A DNA stretch of 64,000 nucleotides from contig NZ_BONQ01000049.1 of the NCBI RefSeq assembly GCF_016862795.1, positions 21,228 through 85,227 on the forward strand. The letters are read 5' to 3'. The notes below the pieces were generated by a model that saw only the letters and a list, made by a program, of their open reading frames with translations, had not been told where the DNA came from and did not search any database. The position numbers and the translations under genes were made by a program. The stretch comes from Dactylosporangium siamense (GTDB lineage Bacteria; Actinomycetota; Actinomycetes; Mycobacteriales; Micromonosporaceae). Of the stretch, positions 49,830-57,599 are shown piece by piece (the stretch's first letter is position 1; each line of letters opens with the position of its first letter).

Positions 49830-50175
49830 CGCGCCCGGCCGGGTGGTGATCGAGGGGGCGGGTCGTTCGATCAGCACGCGATCGTCGCCGGGGCGGCGCG
49901 GGCGGCGGCGGACACCGGCCGGCGCTTCGACGAGGTGCTCGCCGCCGACCCACGCGTCGCGGCGCACCTCGACCCCGCCGCGGTCGCGCGGCTGGTCGAT
50001 CCGGACCGGTACGCCGGCCTGTCCGCCGGCATCGTGCTGTCGACGGCCGGTCGCCCATCGTGCCGAGCAGGACCCCGGTCTCGGCGAGGGACGGCAGGAC
50101 CTGGCCGCCCGAGCCCGCGACTCCGCCGCCGTGATCAGTGCCGGCGGGCCGGCCCCGGCACTGAACTGAACCCCG
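49830..50175. other. intergenic gene-decay region
   Basis: 346 bp between the MocA-like and NmrA-like genes. It contains the lyase remnant at 49857-50060, then about 115 bp in which I see only short frames. Confidence 0.5.
49857..50060 (+). pseudogene. fragment of a fumarase/ASL-superfamily lyase (CMLE/PcaB-like C-terminus)
   Basis: In the frame through 49935 the reading is FDQHAIVAGAARAAADTGRR, then FDEVLAADPRVAAHLDPAAV, ARLVDPDRYAGLSAGIVL, matching the C-terminal tail (VLAADPRV-x-AHLD-x-A-x-x-x-LLDP-x-x-Y) of 3-carboxy-muconate cycloisomerase/adenylosuccinate-lyase-like enzymes. No start or catalytic region is present and the frame is soon disrupted, so it is a decayed remnant. Confidence 0.6.
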
Positions 50176-50796
50176 TCACCCGGCCGGCGACGTCACCGCC
50201 ACCGACCGGCGGACGTAGGCGGTGTCGTGGAGTTCGGTGAGCATGAACTCCGCGAGGTCGGCGCGGGAGATCCTGGCGGTGAAGGAGAGCCGCAGGTCGG
50301 TCCCGGCGCGGCAGCGGCCGGTGCGGGGCCCGTCGGTGAGCACGGGGGCGCGGACGACGGTCCAGTCGGTGCCGCTGTCGCGCAGGAGCGCCTCCATCCG
50401 CTCCTTGTCGCGGAGCACGGCCCGCGCGAGCAGCCATGACACGGCGACGTACGCGGTGCGGTGCCGGCTGTCCGCGACCCCGTAGTTGCTCAGGACGACG
50501 AGCCGGCGCGGGCCGCCGCCGGCCATGGTGGACAGCACCGTGCGGATGCCGTCGGTGCAGATGTCCGGGCCTCGCCGCGGCCGGCCGAGGGTGCTGACGA
50601 CCGCGCCGGCGCCGTCGAGCGCCCTGGCCACCGCCGCCGGGTCGCGCACGTCGCCGCCGACCACATGCAGCCCGGGCCGTGGGTGGATGCGGGCCGGGTC
50701 GCGGGCGAGCGCGCTGACCTCGTGGCCTCGTTGCAGGGCCCGGTCGACGACGACGCGGCCGGCGCGGCCGGTTGCGCCGAGAACAGCCAGACGCAC
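50176..50796 (-). CDS. NAD(P)H-binding NmrA/SDR-like reductase
   Basis: 206 aa from GTG 50796 with AAGGAGG 5 bp upstream (very strong). The Rossmann motif is VRLAVLGATGRAGRVVVDRALQRGHEVSALAR, with GADRVVSTLGRP-type loop AVVSTLGRPRRGPD and LVVLSNYGVADS, RTDW-type DSGTDWTVVRAPVLTDGP. This family includes flavin/biliverdin-reductase-like proteins. The gene is divergent from the ABM monooxygenase, and they share a palindrome at 50821-50836. Confidence 0.9.
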   Translation of the reverse strand: MRLAVLGATGRAGRVVVDRALQRGHEVSALARDPARIHPRPGLHVVGGDVRDPAAVARALDGAGAVVSTLGRPRRGPDICTDGIRTVLSTMAGGGPRRLVVLSNYGVADSRHRTAYVAVSWLLARAVLRDKERMEALLRDSGTDWTVVRAPVLTDGPRTGRCRAGTDLRLSFTARISRADLAEFMLTELHDTAYVRRSVAVTSPAG

Positions 50797-50820
50797 GGGA
50801 ACCTCCTTGATCAACTTATC

Positions 50821-50836
50821 CGGCACGCGTGTGCCG
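50821..50836. promoter_or_regulatory. palindrome between NmrA-like and ABM genes
   Basis: CGGCAC (50821-50826) and GTGCCG (50831-50836) form a 6-4-6 dyad 25 bp upstream of the NmrA-like start and 55 bp ahead of the ABM start. A possible site for the TetR encoded downstream. Confidence 0.4.
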
Positions 50837-50890
50837 TTTAGCTGATACAGTGCCCCGGAGGTATCGAGACGTCAACCCTGGAGGCCAGTC

Positions 50891-51178
50891 ATGCTGATCG
50901 TCGCCGGAACCGGCTACGTCGACCCCGACCACCGCGACGCACTCCTGGAGAGCCTGGCGCCCGCCGTGCGCCGGGCCCGGACCGCACCCGGATGCCTGGA
51001 CTACGTGGTGGCGGCCGACCCGATCGAACCCGACCGGGTCAACATCTACGAGCGGTGGGAGTCCGAGGCGCACCTCGGCACCCACCTGGCCGGGAGCGCG
51101 CCGGCGCCGATGCCGGAGGTGCGCGCCGTGGAGGTCGTGCGCTACGACGTCAGCGGCGCCCGTCCCCTGCGGGGCTGA
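50891..51178 (+). CDS. antibiotic biosynthesis monooxygenase (ABM)-fold protein
   Basis: 95 aa. MLIVAGTGYVDPDHRDALLESLAPAVRRARTAPGCLDYVV, then ERWESEAHLGTHLAG and C-terminal VRYDVSGAR are the ABM (dimeric ferredoxin-like) signature. Typically a small quinol or heme-degrading monooxygenase. A TetR regulator follows after 44 bp, so the pair is likely coregulated with the divergent reductase. Confidence 0.92.
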   Translation: MLIVAGTGYVDPDHRDALLESLAPAVRRARTAPGCLDYVVAADPIEPDRVNIYERWESEAHLGTHLAGSAPAPMPEVRAVEVVRYDVSGARPLRG

Positions 51179-51222
51179 GACGTGGACCGGGTCGCCGAAG
51201 CGGTCCGGATACGATCGCAGCG

Positions 51223-51825
51223 ATGGCACCATCGGACCGGACCCCGGACGCCCTGCACGCCGACGCGCCGGGCCGCCCGCAGCGCGCCGACGGCAGGCGC
51301 AATCAGGCGCGGGTGCTCGAAGAGGCCTTCGCCGCCTTCGCGGAGCACGGTGCGGCGGTCTCGATCCGCGAGATCGCCCGCCGGGCGGGGGTCAGCACCG
51401 GCACGGTCACCCGGCACTACCCCACCAAGGAGGCGCTCTTCCGGGCGGTCGCGCTGCACCGGATCGAGCACCTCGTCCGCAGCGCGGAGGAGATCACCGC
51501 CCGCGAAGACCCGGCCACGGCCTTCTTCACCTTCTTCGCGCTGCTGGTGCGGCAGAGCGCCGCCGACCACGCCGTCGGTGACGCCCTCACCGGCGCAGGC
51601 TTCGACCTGCAGGCCGCGGCCTCGACGGCGATCCACGACTTCGGCGCGGCCATGGCGGGCCTGCTCAGCCGGGCGCAGCGCGCCGGTGCGGTGCGCGGCG
51701 ACGCCGACGCCGCCGACGTCAAGGCCCTCATCGCCGGCTGCATCGCCCGGCCCGACGACGGCACCGCCCAGCGGCGCATGATCGAGATCGCCTGCGACGG
51801 ACTGCGACCCCGTCCGGCCTCCTGA
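51223..51825 (+). CDS. TetR-family transcriptional regulator
   Basis: 200 aa from ATG 51223. HTH region: RRNQARVLEEAFAAFAEHGAAVSIREIARRAGVSTGTVTRHYPTKEALFRAVALHR. The C-terminal ligand domain contains FFTFFALLVRQSAADHAVGD and TAIHDFGAAMAGLLSRA, with the tail GCIARPDDGTAQRRMIEIACDGLRP. Probably represses the linked ABM/NmrA genes, typical of small-molecule-responsive TetR cassettes. Confidence 0.92.
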   Translation: MAPSDRTPDALHADAPGRPQRADGRRNQARVLEEAFAAFAEHGAAVSIREIARRAGVSTGTVTRHYPTKEALFRAVALHRIEHLVRSAEEITAREDPATAFFTFFALLVRQSAADHAVGDALTGAGFDLQAAASTAIHDFGAAMAGLLSRAQRAGAVRGDADAADVKALIAGCIARPDDGTAQRRMIEIACDGLRPRPAS

Positions 51826-51845
51826 GGTGAAAAATGCCCGAACAT

Positions 51846-51886
51846 TGTTGGTACTGCCAACACTTGATATGTTGGTCGTACCAACA
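51846..51886. promoter_or_regulatory. two tandem MarR-type operators
   Basis: TGTTGG (51846-51851) with CCAACA (51857-51862), and TGTTGG (51870-51875) with CCAACA (51881-51886), each a perfect 6-5-6 repeat. Their centres are 24 bp apart. A longer perfect inverted repeat of 14 bp (AACATTGTTGGTAC at 51841, GTACCAACAATGTT at 51878) spans both. The sequence is conspicuously AT-rich for this genome. A CGTTGG-N5-CCAACA copy lies before marR. Confidence 0.8.
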
Positions 51887-51912
51887 ATGTTTGGAAATTT
51901 GGAGGCCGTCTC

Positions 51913-52548
51913 GTGGGCGAAGCACACATCTTGATCATCGGCCGAAGCCCGACCGTGATCCTCGACGCGGTCGCGATCCTGCGCGGGAAGGGCTTCCGCG
52001 CGGACGCGACGAACCAGTTCGACACGGTGCTGACCGACTACGACACCGCCGCGGTCGATGTCGTCGTCTTCGGTGGCATGGTCCCGCCGCACGCCAAGCA
52101 GCACCTGAGGGACGCGATCGCCGGGGTCAACGACCACGTCAGGTTCGTGCAGGGACTCGCCGGGATCGCCGGGCTCATCGCCGCCCAGGTCGAGGGCGTC
52201 ACGTCGAGAGCCGGCACCGGCGGCGACGCGGCCTACGACCCGGCGACGCGAACGGTGCGGCTCACCCTGCGGGAACCGGCCCGGGTGGTCGTCGAGGCCT
52301 GGTGGCTGACCTCGTTCACGCCACCCGAGCCGAAGAGCGCCTCGACCCGCGTGGCCGACACCCTCCTCGGCGCGGGGGAGCACGCCGTCGCACTCCCCGC
52401 CGAGGTTCCGGACCGGGCGTCATTCGTCACCGTGTCCGTCGGGCCGGCCGTCCACGCGTTCGTGGTGGGCGCCATACCCGAAGCCGTGACCGGCATGGCG
52501 CCGACGCGGCTCCCGGCCGTCCGGGCGGTGGCGACCCACGGCGAATGA
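51913..52548 (+). CDS. hypothetical protein with Rossmann-like N-terminus under MarR-type control
   Basis: 211 aa from GTG 51913 with GGAGG 7 bp upstream. Residues 1-90 have a receiver- or Rossmann-like alternation (HILIIGRSPTVILDAVAILRGKGFRADATN, VDVVVFGGMVPPHAKQHLRDAIAGVNDHVRFVQ). The C-terminal half is beta-rich with TVRLTLREPARVVVEAWWLTSF. No phosphoacceptor Asp is at the expected place. No family recognised. The double MarR-type operator upstream and the MarR gene next to it make it the main target of that regulator. Confidence 0.65.
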   Translation: MGEAHILIIGRSPTVILDAVAILRGKGFRADATNQFDTVLTDYDTAAVDVVVFGGMVPPHAKQHLRDAIAGVNDHVRFVQGLAGIAGLIAAQVEGVTSRAGTGGDAAYDPATRTVRLTLREPARVVVEAWWLTSFTPPEPKSASTRVADTLLGAGEHAVALPAEVPDRASFVTVSVGPAVHAFVVGAIPEAVTGMAPTRLPAVRAVATHGE

Positions 52549-52553
52549 ACCGG

Positions 52554-53018
52554 TCAACCCGTCGGCGGCGCGGACCCGTCGGCGAGGAGCTTCGACATGA
52601 GGGCGACGAACTGCCGCCGCTGCGCGGCGGTCAGCGGGCTCAGCAGCCGCTCCTGAACACCGTCGACGACGGCGTCGAGCTCCCGGAGCTGCTCCGCCCC
52701 GGCCGCGGTGATGGTGACGATGTTGCGGCGACCGTGCCCCGGGTCGGCGGACCGGCCGACGAGCCGGCGCGACTCGAGCTCGGACAGCACCGCGGTGACG
52801 TCGCTGCGATCGATCCCGGTCGCGCGACCGAGGTCGGCCTGGCTGGCCGGCCCCCACTCCTCGAGCGCGGCCAGCAGGCGGTAGTGATAGCTGCGCAGCC
52901 CACCGCCGTGTGCCTCGAACCCGTCCGCGAGCAGGCCCGACGACCGGGCGAAGAGCCGGCTGACGAGCCACGTCGGACGGTCCTTGACGCGGGCGGGAGC
53001 GCGGCTCGACGCAGGCAT
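52554..53018 (-). CDS. MarR-family transcriptional regulator
   Basis: 154 aa. HTH: RSYHYRLLAALEEWGPASQADLGRATGIDRSDVTAVLSELESRRLVGRSADPGHGRRNIVTITAAG, a clean winged helix. N-terminal and C-terminal helices form the dimer interface (ERLLSPLTAAQRRQFVALMSKLL). Convergent with the hypothetical gene and divergent from the MMPL gene; the operator at 53036-53052 lies 18 bp upstream of its start, so autoregulation and co-repression of the MMPL gene are likely. Confidence 0.9.
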   Translation of the reverse strand: MPASSRAPARVKDRPTWLVSRLFARSSGLLADGFEAHGGGLRSYHYRLLAALEEWGPASQADLGRATGIDRSDVTAVLSELESRRLVGRSADPGHGRRNIVTITAAGAEQLRELDAVVDGVQERLLSPLTAAQRRQFVALMSKLLADGSAPPTG

Positions 53019-53035
53019 GGGCAGAACCTACCAGT

Positions 53036-53052
53036 CGTTGGCGCGGCCAACA
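53036..53052. promoter_or_regulatory. MarR-type operator, third copy
   Basis: CGTTGG (53036-53041) and CCAACA (53047-53052) with a CGCGG spacer, matching the tandem sites at 51846-51886. It lies 18 bp before the marR start and 85 bp before the MMPL start. Confidence 0.75.
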
Positions 53053-53136
53053 CCCGTGAACCCGCCCGTGCAACCCTCCGCGGCGTCTGGCACGTTGGGT
53101 GCTTCGGATCGGGCGGGGTTACGGAGGACCGGGCGG

Positions 53137-55278
53137 ATGGCTGAGGGGTTCATGGCGCGGCTGGGCGGCTGGTGTTTCCGGCGCCGCTGGTGGGTGCTGG
53201 GCGTCTGGCTGGTCGTGGTCGCCGGAGGGGTCATGGCCGCCGGGCCCCTGCTCGACGCGATCTCCGAAGGCAACAGCGTGCGCAAGAAGGTCGAGTCGAT
53301 CGAGGCGTACGACCTGATCAGCACCGCCGAGGACTCATCCGGTCAGGTGGTCGCCCTGGTGGACCACGTCGACCCGGCCGCGGCCGACGTGCGCACCGCC
53401 GTCGACGCGGCCACGGCCCGCCTCCGCGGCGTCCAGCACGTCCGGCAGGTCGAGGCGACGGCGGTGTCGGCCGACGGCCGCGCGTTGCTCGTCGTGGCCA
53501 CCCTGGAGAAGGTCGACAAGCCGGTCCGCAACGCCGCCGTCGACCGGGTCGAGACCGAGTTCGACCGGCTCGACGCCGAGCTGCCGGCCGGTGCCGACGT
53601 CCGCGTCGGCGGGTCCGCCACGATCAGCCGCGACTCGGGGGCGACCCTCGCCGCCGACCGCAACCGCGCCGAGCTGCTGTCGTTGCCGCTCACCCTCCTC
53701 GTGCTCGTCTTCGTGTTCGGCGGTCTGATCGCGGCCGGCCTGCCGGTCCTGGCCGCGGTCGTGTCCGTCGCCGCCGCCTTCCCCGTCCTGTACGTGTTCA
53801 CCACCTTCACCGACGTCGACGCCAACGCCTTGACGGTCGCCTCGCTGCTCGGCCTGGGCCTGTCCGTCGACTACGGGCTGCTGCTCGTGGCCCGCTACCG
53901 CGAGGAGCTCGCCGCCGGTTTCGGGCCTGACGTCGCGATCGGCCGGGCCTGGGCGACCGCGGGGCGCACCATCCTGTTCAGCGCGCTCACCGTCGCCGCC
54001 GCGCTCGCCGGCCTCCTCGCGTTCTCGGTCCGCCAGCTCACCGCGCTCGGCGCGGCGGGAGTGTCGATCGCCCTGGTCGCGATGCTGGTGTCGCTGACGT
54101 TCACCGCCGCGCTCATCGGCATGGCCCGCAAGCGCCTCAAACCGTCCCGCGGCGCCGGCCGGGACGAGGCCGGCAGCGGGTTCTTCGCCGCCCTCGCCGC
54201 GCTCGTGCAGCGCCGCGCGGTGCTGGTCGCCGTGCTCACCGCGGCGCTGCTGCTGGCCGCCGGCCTGCCGCTGCTGTCCGCGACGGTGAAACTGCCCGGC
54301 CAGGACGGCATCCCGAGCGACATCGAGTCGATCCAGGTCGCCGGCGAGCTCAAGACCCGCTTCGGTCGGTCGTTCGCGCCGTCGGTCACGCTCATCGCGC
54401 GGACCGGCCCGGCGGACCTCGACGCGTACGCCGCCCGCTGGGCCGGCGACCCGGCCGTCGCCGCGGTGCAGCCGGCGAAGCCCGCCGGGTCCGGCCTCGC
54501 CGCCGTCGAGCTGCGGCTGCGCGGCGGCGCGCAGGACGACGCGGCCCAGGACCTCGTGCGCCGGCTGCGGTCCGACCGTCCCGACGGTGTGCAGTCCTGG
54601 GTGACCGGTGACGCGGCGGTCCTGGTCGACCTGGTCGACCTCATCATCGACGACCTGCCCCTCGCCCTGGGGATCACCCTGACCGCGATGCTCGTGCTGC
54701 TGTTCGCGATGACCGGCTCGGTGGTGGTGCCGGTGAAGGCGATCCTGGCCAACGTCGTGTCCCTCGGCGCGACGCTCGGCGTCATGGTCGCCGTGTTCGA
54801 GCACGGCTGGCTGGCCGGGGTGCTCGGCACCCTCACCGTCGGCGGCCTGGACCCGTTCGTGGTGGTGATCCTCTTCGCGTTCGCGTTCGCGCTGTCCATG
54901 GACTACGAGGTGTTCCTGCTCGGCCGGGTCAAGGAGTACGTCGACGCCGGCGACGACACGAACACCGCCGTCCGGCGCGGCCTGCAGCACACCGGCCGGG
55001 TCATCACCTCCGCCGCGCTGCTCATGGTCATCGTGTTCGGCTGCTTCGCCGCGGCGAGGATGGGCAGCATCGAACAGATCGGCCTCGGCCTGGCCACCGC
55101 GGTCCTCATCGACGCGACCGTGGTGCGCTGCCTGCTCGTGCCGGCCACGATGACCCTGCTCGGCCGCTGGAACTGGTGGGCACCGGCGCCGCTGCGCCGC
55201 CTGCACCGGAGGGTCGGCCTGAAGGAGTCGACGTTGCCGCCGGTGGAGGAGCCGGCGAGCGTGCCCGCCATGCGGTGA
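53137..55278 (+). CDS. MMPL family RND transporter
   Basis: 713 aa from ATG 53137 (GGAGG 9 bp upstream; an ATG at 53152 is an alternative). Twelve TMs in two halves with the MMPL signatures LGLGLSVDYGLLLVARYREEL and FAFAFALSMDYEVFLLGRVKEY, ISEGNSVRKKVESIE-type early loop. Exports lipids or drugs. Directly divergent from the MarR regulator with a shared operator, so probably de-repressed by a toxic compound. C-terminal tail is Pro-rich. Confidence 0.94.
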   Translation: MAEGFMARLGGWCFRRRWWVLGVWLVVVAGGVMAAGPLLDAISEGNSVRKKVESIEAYDLISTAEDSSGQVVALVDHVDPAAADVRTAVDAATARLRGVQHVRQVEATAVSADGRALLVVATLEKVDKPVRNAAVDRVETEFDRLDAELPAGADVRVGGSATISRDSGATLAADRNRAELLSLPLTLLVLVFVFGGLIAAGLPVLAAVVSVAAAFPVLYVFTTFTDVDANALTVASLLGLGLSVDYGLLLVARYREELAAGFGPDVAIGRAWATAGRTILFSALTVAAALAGLLAFSVRQLTALGAAGVSIALVAMLVSLTFTAALIGMARKRLKPSRGAGRDEAGSGFFAALAALVQRRAVLVAVLTAALLLAAGLPLLSATVKLPGQDGIPSDIESIQVAGELKTRFGRSFAPSVTLIARTGPADLDAYAARWAGDPAVAAVQPAKPAGSGLAAVELRLRGGAQDDAAQDLVRRLRSDRPDGVQSWVTGDAAVLVDLVDLIIDDLPLALGITLTAMLVLLFAMTGSVVVPVKAILANVVSLGATLGVMVAVFEHGWLAGVLGTLTVGGLDPFVVVILFAFAFALSMDYEVFLLGRVKEYVDAGDDTNTAVRRGLQHTGRVITSAALLMVIVFGCFAAARMGSIEQIGLGLATAVLIDATVVRCLLVPATMTLLGRWNWWAPAPLRRLHRRVGLKESTLPPVEEPASVPAMR

Positions 55279-55315
55279 TGTGCATCGACCGCCGCGGCCT
55301 GGGTACGACCCGATC

Positions 55316-55723
55316 ATGACCCATACGCATATGACGGCCGCTGCGGCGCTCGGCGCCCAGCGGTTCGTCTCGCTGACCACGTTCAAGAAGAACGGCGCCG
55401 CGGTCGCCACACCGGTGTGGATCACGCCGGACGGCGCCGCGCTCGTCGTCACCACTCCCGCGGAGAGCTGGAAGGTCAGGCGCCTGCGCCGCGACCCGCG
55501 GGTGCTGCTGGTGCCGTGCGGGCGCACCGGCAAGGTCCGCGAGGGGGACCGGCCGGTCGAGGGGATCGGGCAGATCGTCACCGACCCCGCCGAGGCGGAC
55601 CGGATGGCGGCGCTCGTCCGCCGCAAGTACGGCCTGGAGCACCGCGTGATGATGCTGGTCGAACGCCTCGTCGCGGGCCGCCGCAGGCCACGGGTGATCG
55701 TGCGGATCACCGTCGCCGAGTAG
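55316..55723 (+). CDS. PPOX-class F420/FMN-dependent-like protein
   Basis: 135 aa from ATG 55316. FVSLTTFKKNGAAVATPVWITPDGAALVVTTPAESWKVRRLRRDPRVLLVPCGRTGKVREG is the PPOX split-barrel family core (TIGR03666-like). Such proteins bind F420 or FMN and reduce diverse small molecules; the specific cofactor cannot be read here. A possible operon with the MMPL gene is unclear, as 37 bp separate them. Confidence 0.88.
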   Translation: MTHTHMTAAAALGAQRFVSLTTFKKNGAAVATPVWITPDGAALVVTTPAESWKVRRLRRDPRVLLVPCGRTGKVREGDRPVEGIGQIVTDPAEADRMAALVRRKYGLEHRVMMLVERLVAGRRRPRVIVRITVAE

Positions 55724-55740
55724 GCGTGTACCGTTGCACG

Positions 55741-56583
55741 ATGCGTCGCACCGGGTTCGTCGACGCGGTCGATGGCCTCGGCCGCCACGACCACGTCTGC
55801 TGGGTGTTCGACGGGCCCGAGGACTATCTGCCCGTCGTGGCGAGGTTCCTGGCCGACGGGCTGGAAGGCGGTCACCGGGTCGTGTTCGTCGCCGACGGTG
55901 CCCGCCCCGGCGACCTGGACGGCGTCGACGGCTTCGCCGCGGCCCGGGCGGCCGGCGCCGCGCAGGTGTGGGACCTCGCGGCCTATGGCGGCGCGGGGCC
56001 CGTCGACCCGGACGCCCAGGTCCGCGCCTATGCGGCGATGACCGAGCAGGCGATCGCCGACGGCTTCGCCGGCCTGCGGGTCGCCGCGAACGCGACGCCG
56101 CTGGTCCGCACCGCGCAGGCGCGCGCCGCGTTCGCCCGATACGAGTTCCTGGTCGACGGCTACATGGCCCGGCATCCGATGTCGGCGATGTGCGGCTACC
56201 ACCGCGGTGAGCTGGGCGGGGACGCCGTGGCCGAGCTGGCCGGCATGCACCCGCTGGCGCGGCCGTCCTCGACGGCGCTGCGGCTGTTCGCCGCCGACCC
56301 GCGGACCACGACCGCCGCGGCGGCGCTGGCGGGGGAGATCGATCTGGCCGGTCACGAGCAGCTGCGGACCGCCCTGGCCCGTGCCGACCTCACCCCCGTC
56401 GGGGGCACCGTCACCGTCGACGCGCGCGAGCTGGCCTTCATCGACCACCGGGGCCTGGCCCTGCTCGCCGGGCACGTCCGCGACCGTGGTGCCACCATTG
56501 AGCTGCTGGTGGGCCGGCACGGTCCCGTGTCGCTGCTGGCCGGAGTGCTGCAACTGGACAATCTGCGAGTGGTGGCGTCATGA
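55741..56583 (+). CDS. MEDS-STAS protein (sensory anti-anti-sigma)
   Basis: 280 aa from ATG 55741. Residues 1-165 match MEDS (DHVCWVFDGPEDYLPVVARFLADGLEGGHRVVFVADG; YEFLVDGYMARHPMSAMCGYHR), a sensory domain seen with hydrocarbon- or C1-responsive proteins. Residues about 190-280 are STAS: AAALAGEIDLAGHEQLRTALA, VTVDARELAFIDHRGLALLAGHV, VSLLAGVLQLDNLRVV. The Ser/Thr target position is replaced by His in FIDHRGLALL. ATGA-coupled to the next MEDS gene. Probably senses a ligand and then binds or releases an anti-sigma protein. Confidence 0.9.
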   Translation: MRRTGFVDAVDGLGRHDHVCWVFDGPEDYLPVVARFLADGLEGGHRVVFVADGARPGDLDGVDGFAAARAAGAAQVWDLAAYGGAGPVDPDAQVRAYAAMTEQAIADGFAGLRVAANATPLVRTAQARAAFARYEFLVDGYMARHPMSAMCGYHRGELGGDAVAELAGMHPLARPSSTALRLFAADPRTTTAAAALAGEIDLAGHEQLRTALARADLTPVGGTVTVDARELAFIDHRGLALLAGHVRDRGATIELLVGRHGPVSLLAGVLQLDNLRVVAS

Positions 56584-57533
56584 GAACAGGACCGGCCGTC
56601 GGTCACGAGGGGATCTTCCACGAGGCCGCCTTCTACGCGTCCGACGAGGAGTTCCTCGCGGTGGTGCTGCCGTTCCTCCAGGGCGGCGTGGCGGCCGGCG
56701 AGCCGACCGTCTCCATCTTCGGCGGGCACCGCCAGCAGCTGATCCGCACCGCGCTGGGGGCCGGCAGCGACGTCGTGTTCATCGACGGCGGCGCCCACTA
56801 CCGGCGCCCGGCCGCGGCGATCCGGCGGCACCGGGAGATGTTGGCCGGCTACGTCGCCGGCGGCGCGACGCAGATCCGCATCACCGGCGACGTGCCGCAT
56901 CCCGGTGTCGGGGTGCCGTGGGAGTGGTGGGCCCGCTACGAGGCCGCCGCCAACGAGGTCTACGCCGAGTTCCCGATGTACGGTTTGTGCCCGTACGACA
57001 CCCGCACCGCACCGCTCGAGGTCCTCGACGACGTCCGGCGCACGCATACGCACGTCGTGACCGCCGACGGGCAGCGGCAGCGCAGCGCCACGTACCACGC
57101 GCCGCGGGACTTCCTCGCGACGGCGGTCGCGACGGTGCCGGACCCGGTCGAGGCCCGCCCGCCCGGATGCGAGCTGTCCGACCCGCTGCCCGCCCACGCC
57201 CGGGCCGCGGTCGCGGACCTGCAGCGGGTGGCGGCGCTCGGCGAGGACGAGCTCAACGGGCTCCTGCTCAGCGTCAGTGAGGCGGTCACCAACGCGATGA
57301 TCCACGGCCGCCCGCCGGTGCGGGTGCGCGCCTGGGCGGAGCCGTCCCGGATCGTCGTCGCCGTCACCGACGGCGGCCCCGGGCCGGCCGACCCGGCGGC
57401 CGGGCTGATGCCCGCCGGCGGACCGGGCGGCCTCGGCCTGTGGATGGCCCACCAGCTGTGCGCCTACGTGTCGCTGTGGCGCGATGCAGACGGTTTCACG
57501 ATCCGCCTGATCGCCGAGAACCCCACGCTCTGA
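56580..57533 (+). CDS. MEDS-HATPase anti-sigma-like protein (RsbA-type)
   Basis: 317 aa, overlapping the previous gene by 4 bp. Residues 1-190 are MEDS (HEGIFHEAAFYASDEEFLAVVLPFLQGGVAAGEPTVSIFG; GVGVPWEWWARYEAAANEVYAEFPMYGLCPYDTRTAP). The C-terminal HATPase_c_2 has the N box LLSVSEAVTNAMIHGRPPVRV, G1 VAVTDGGPGPADP and G2 GGPGGLGLWMAHQL. RsbA-type proteins of this build are anti-sigma kinases. Paired with MEDS-STAS this makes a two-gene switch; the sigma factor is not in the window. Confidence 0.9.
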   Translation: MRTGPAVGHEGIFHEAAFYASDEEFLAVVLPFLQGGVAAGEPTVSIFGGHRQQLIRTALGAGSDVVFIDGGAHYRRPAAAIRRHREMLAGYVAGGATQIRITGDVPHPGVGVPWEWWARYEAAANEVYAEFPMYGLCPYDTRTAPLEVLDDVRRTHTHVVTADGQRQRSATYHAPRDFLATAVATVPDPVEARPPGCELSDPLPAHARAAVADLQRVAALGEDELNGLLLSVSEAVTNAMIHGRPPVRVRAWAEPSRIVVAVTDGGPGPADPAAGLMPAGGPGGLGLWMAHQLCAYVSLWRDADGFTIRLIAENPTL

Positions 57534-57553
57534 CCGCTGCGGCGATCCACTGC

Positions 57554-57567
57554 TTGGGAGCGTTCCC
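57554..57567. promoter_or_regulatory. near-CebR/CelR operator before permease pair
   Basis: TGGGAGCGTTCCCA differs from the perfect CebR-type palindrome TGGGAGCGCTCCCA in one base. It lies 33 bp upstream of the permease GTG, where the -35 would be if TAGGGT (57588-57593) is the -10. Confidence 0.55.
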
Positions 57568-57599
57568 ACGACAGGGCCCGATCCCGCTAGGGTGTCGGC

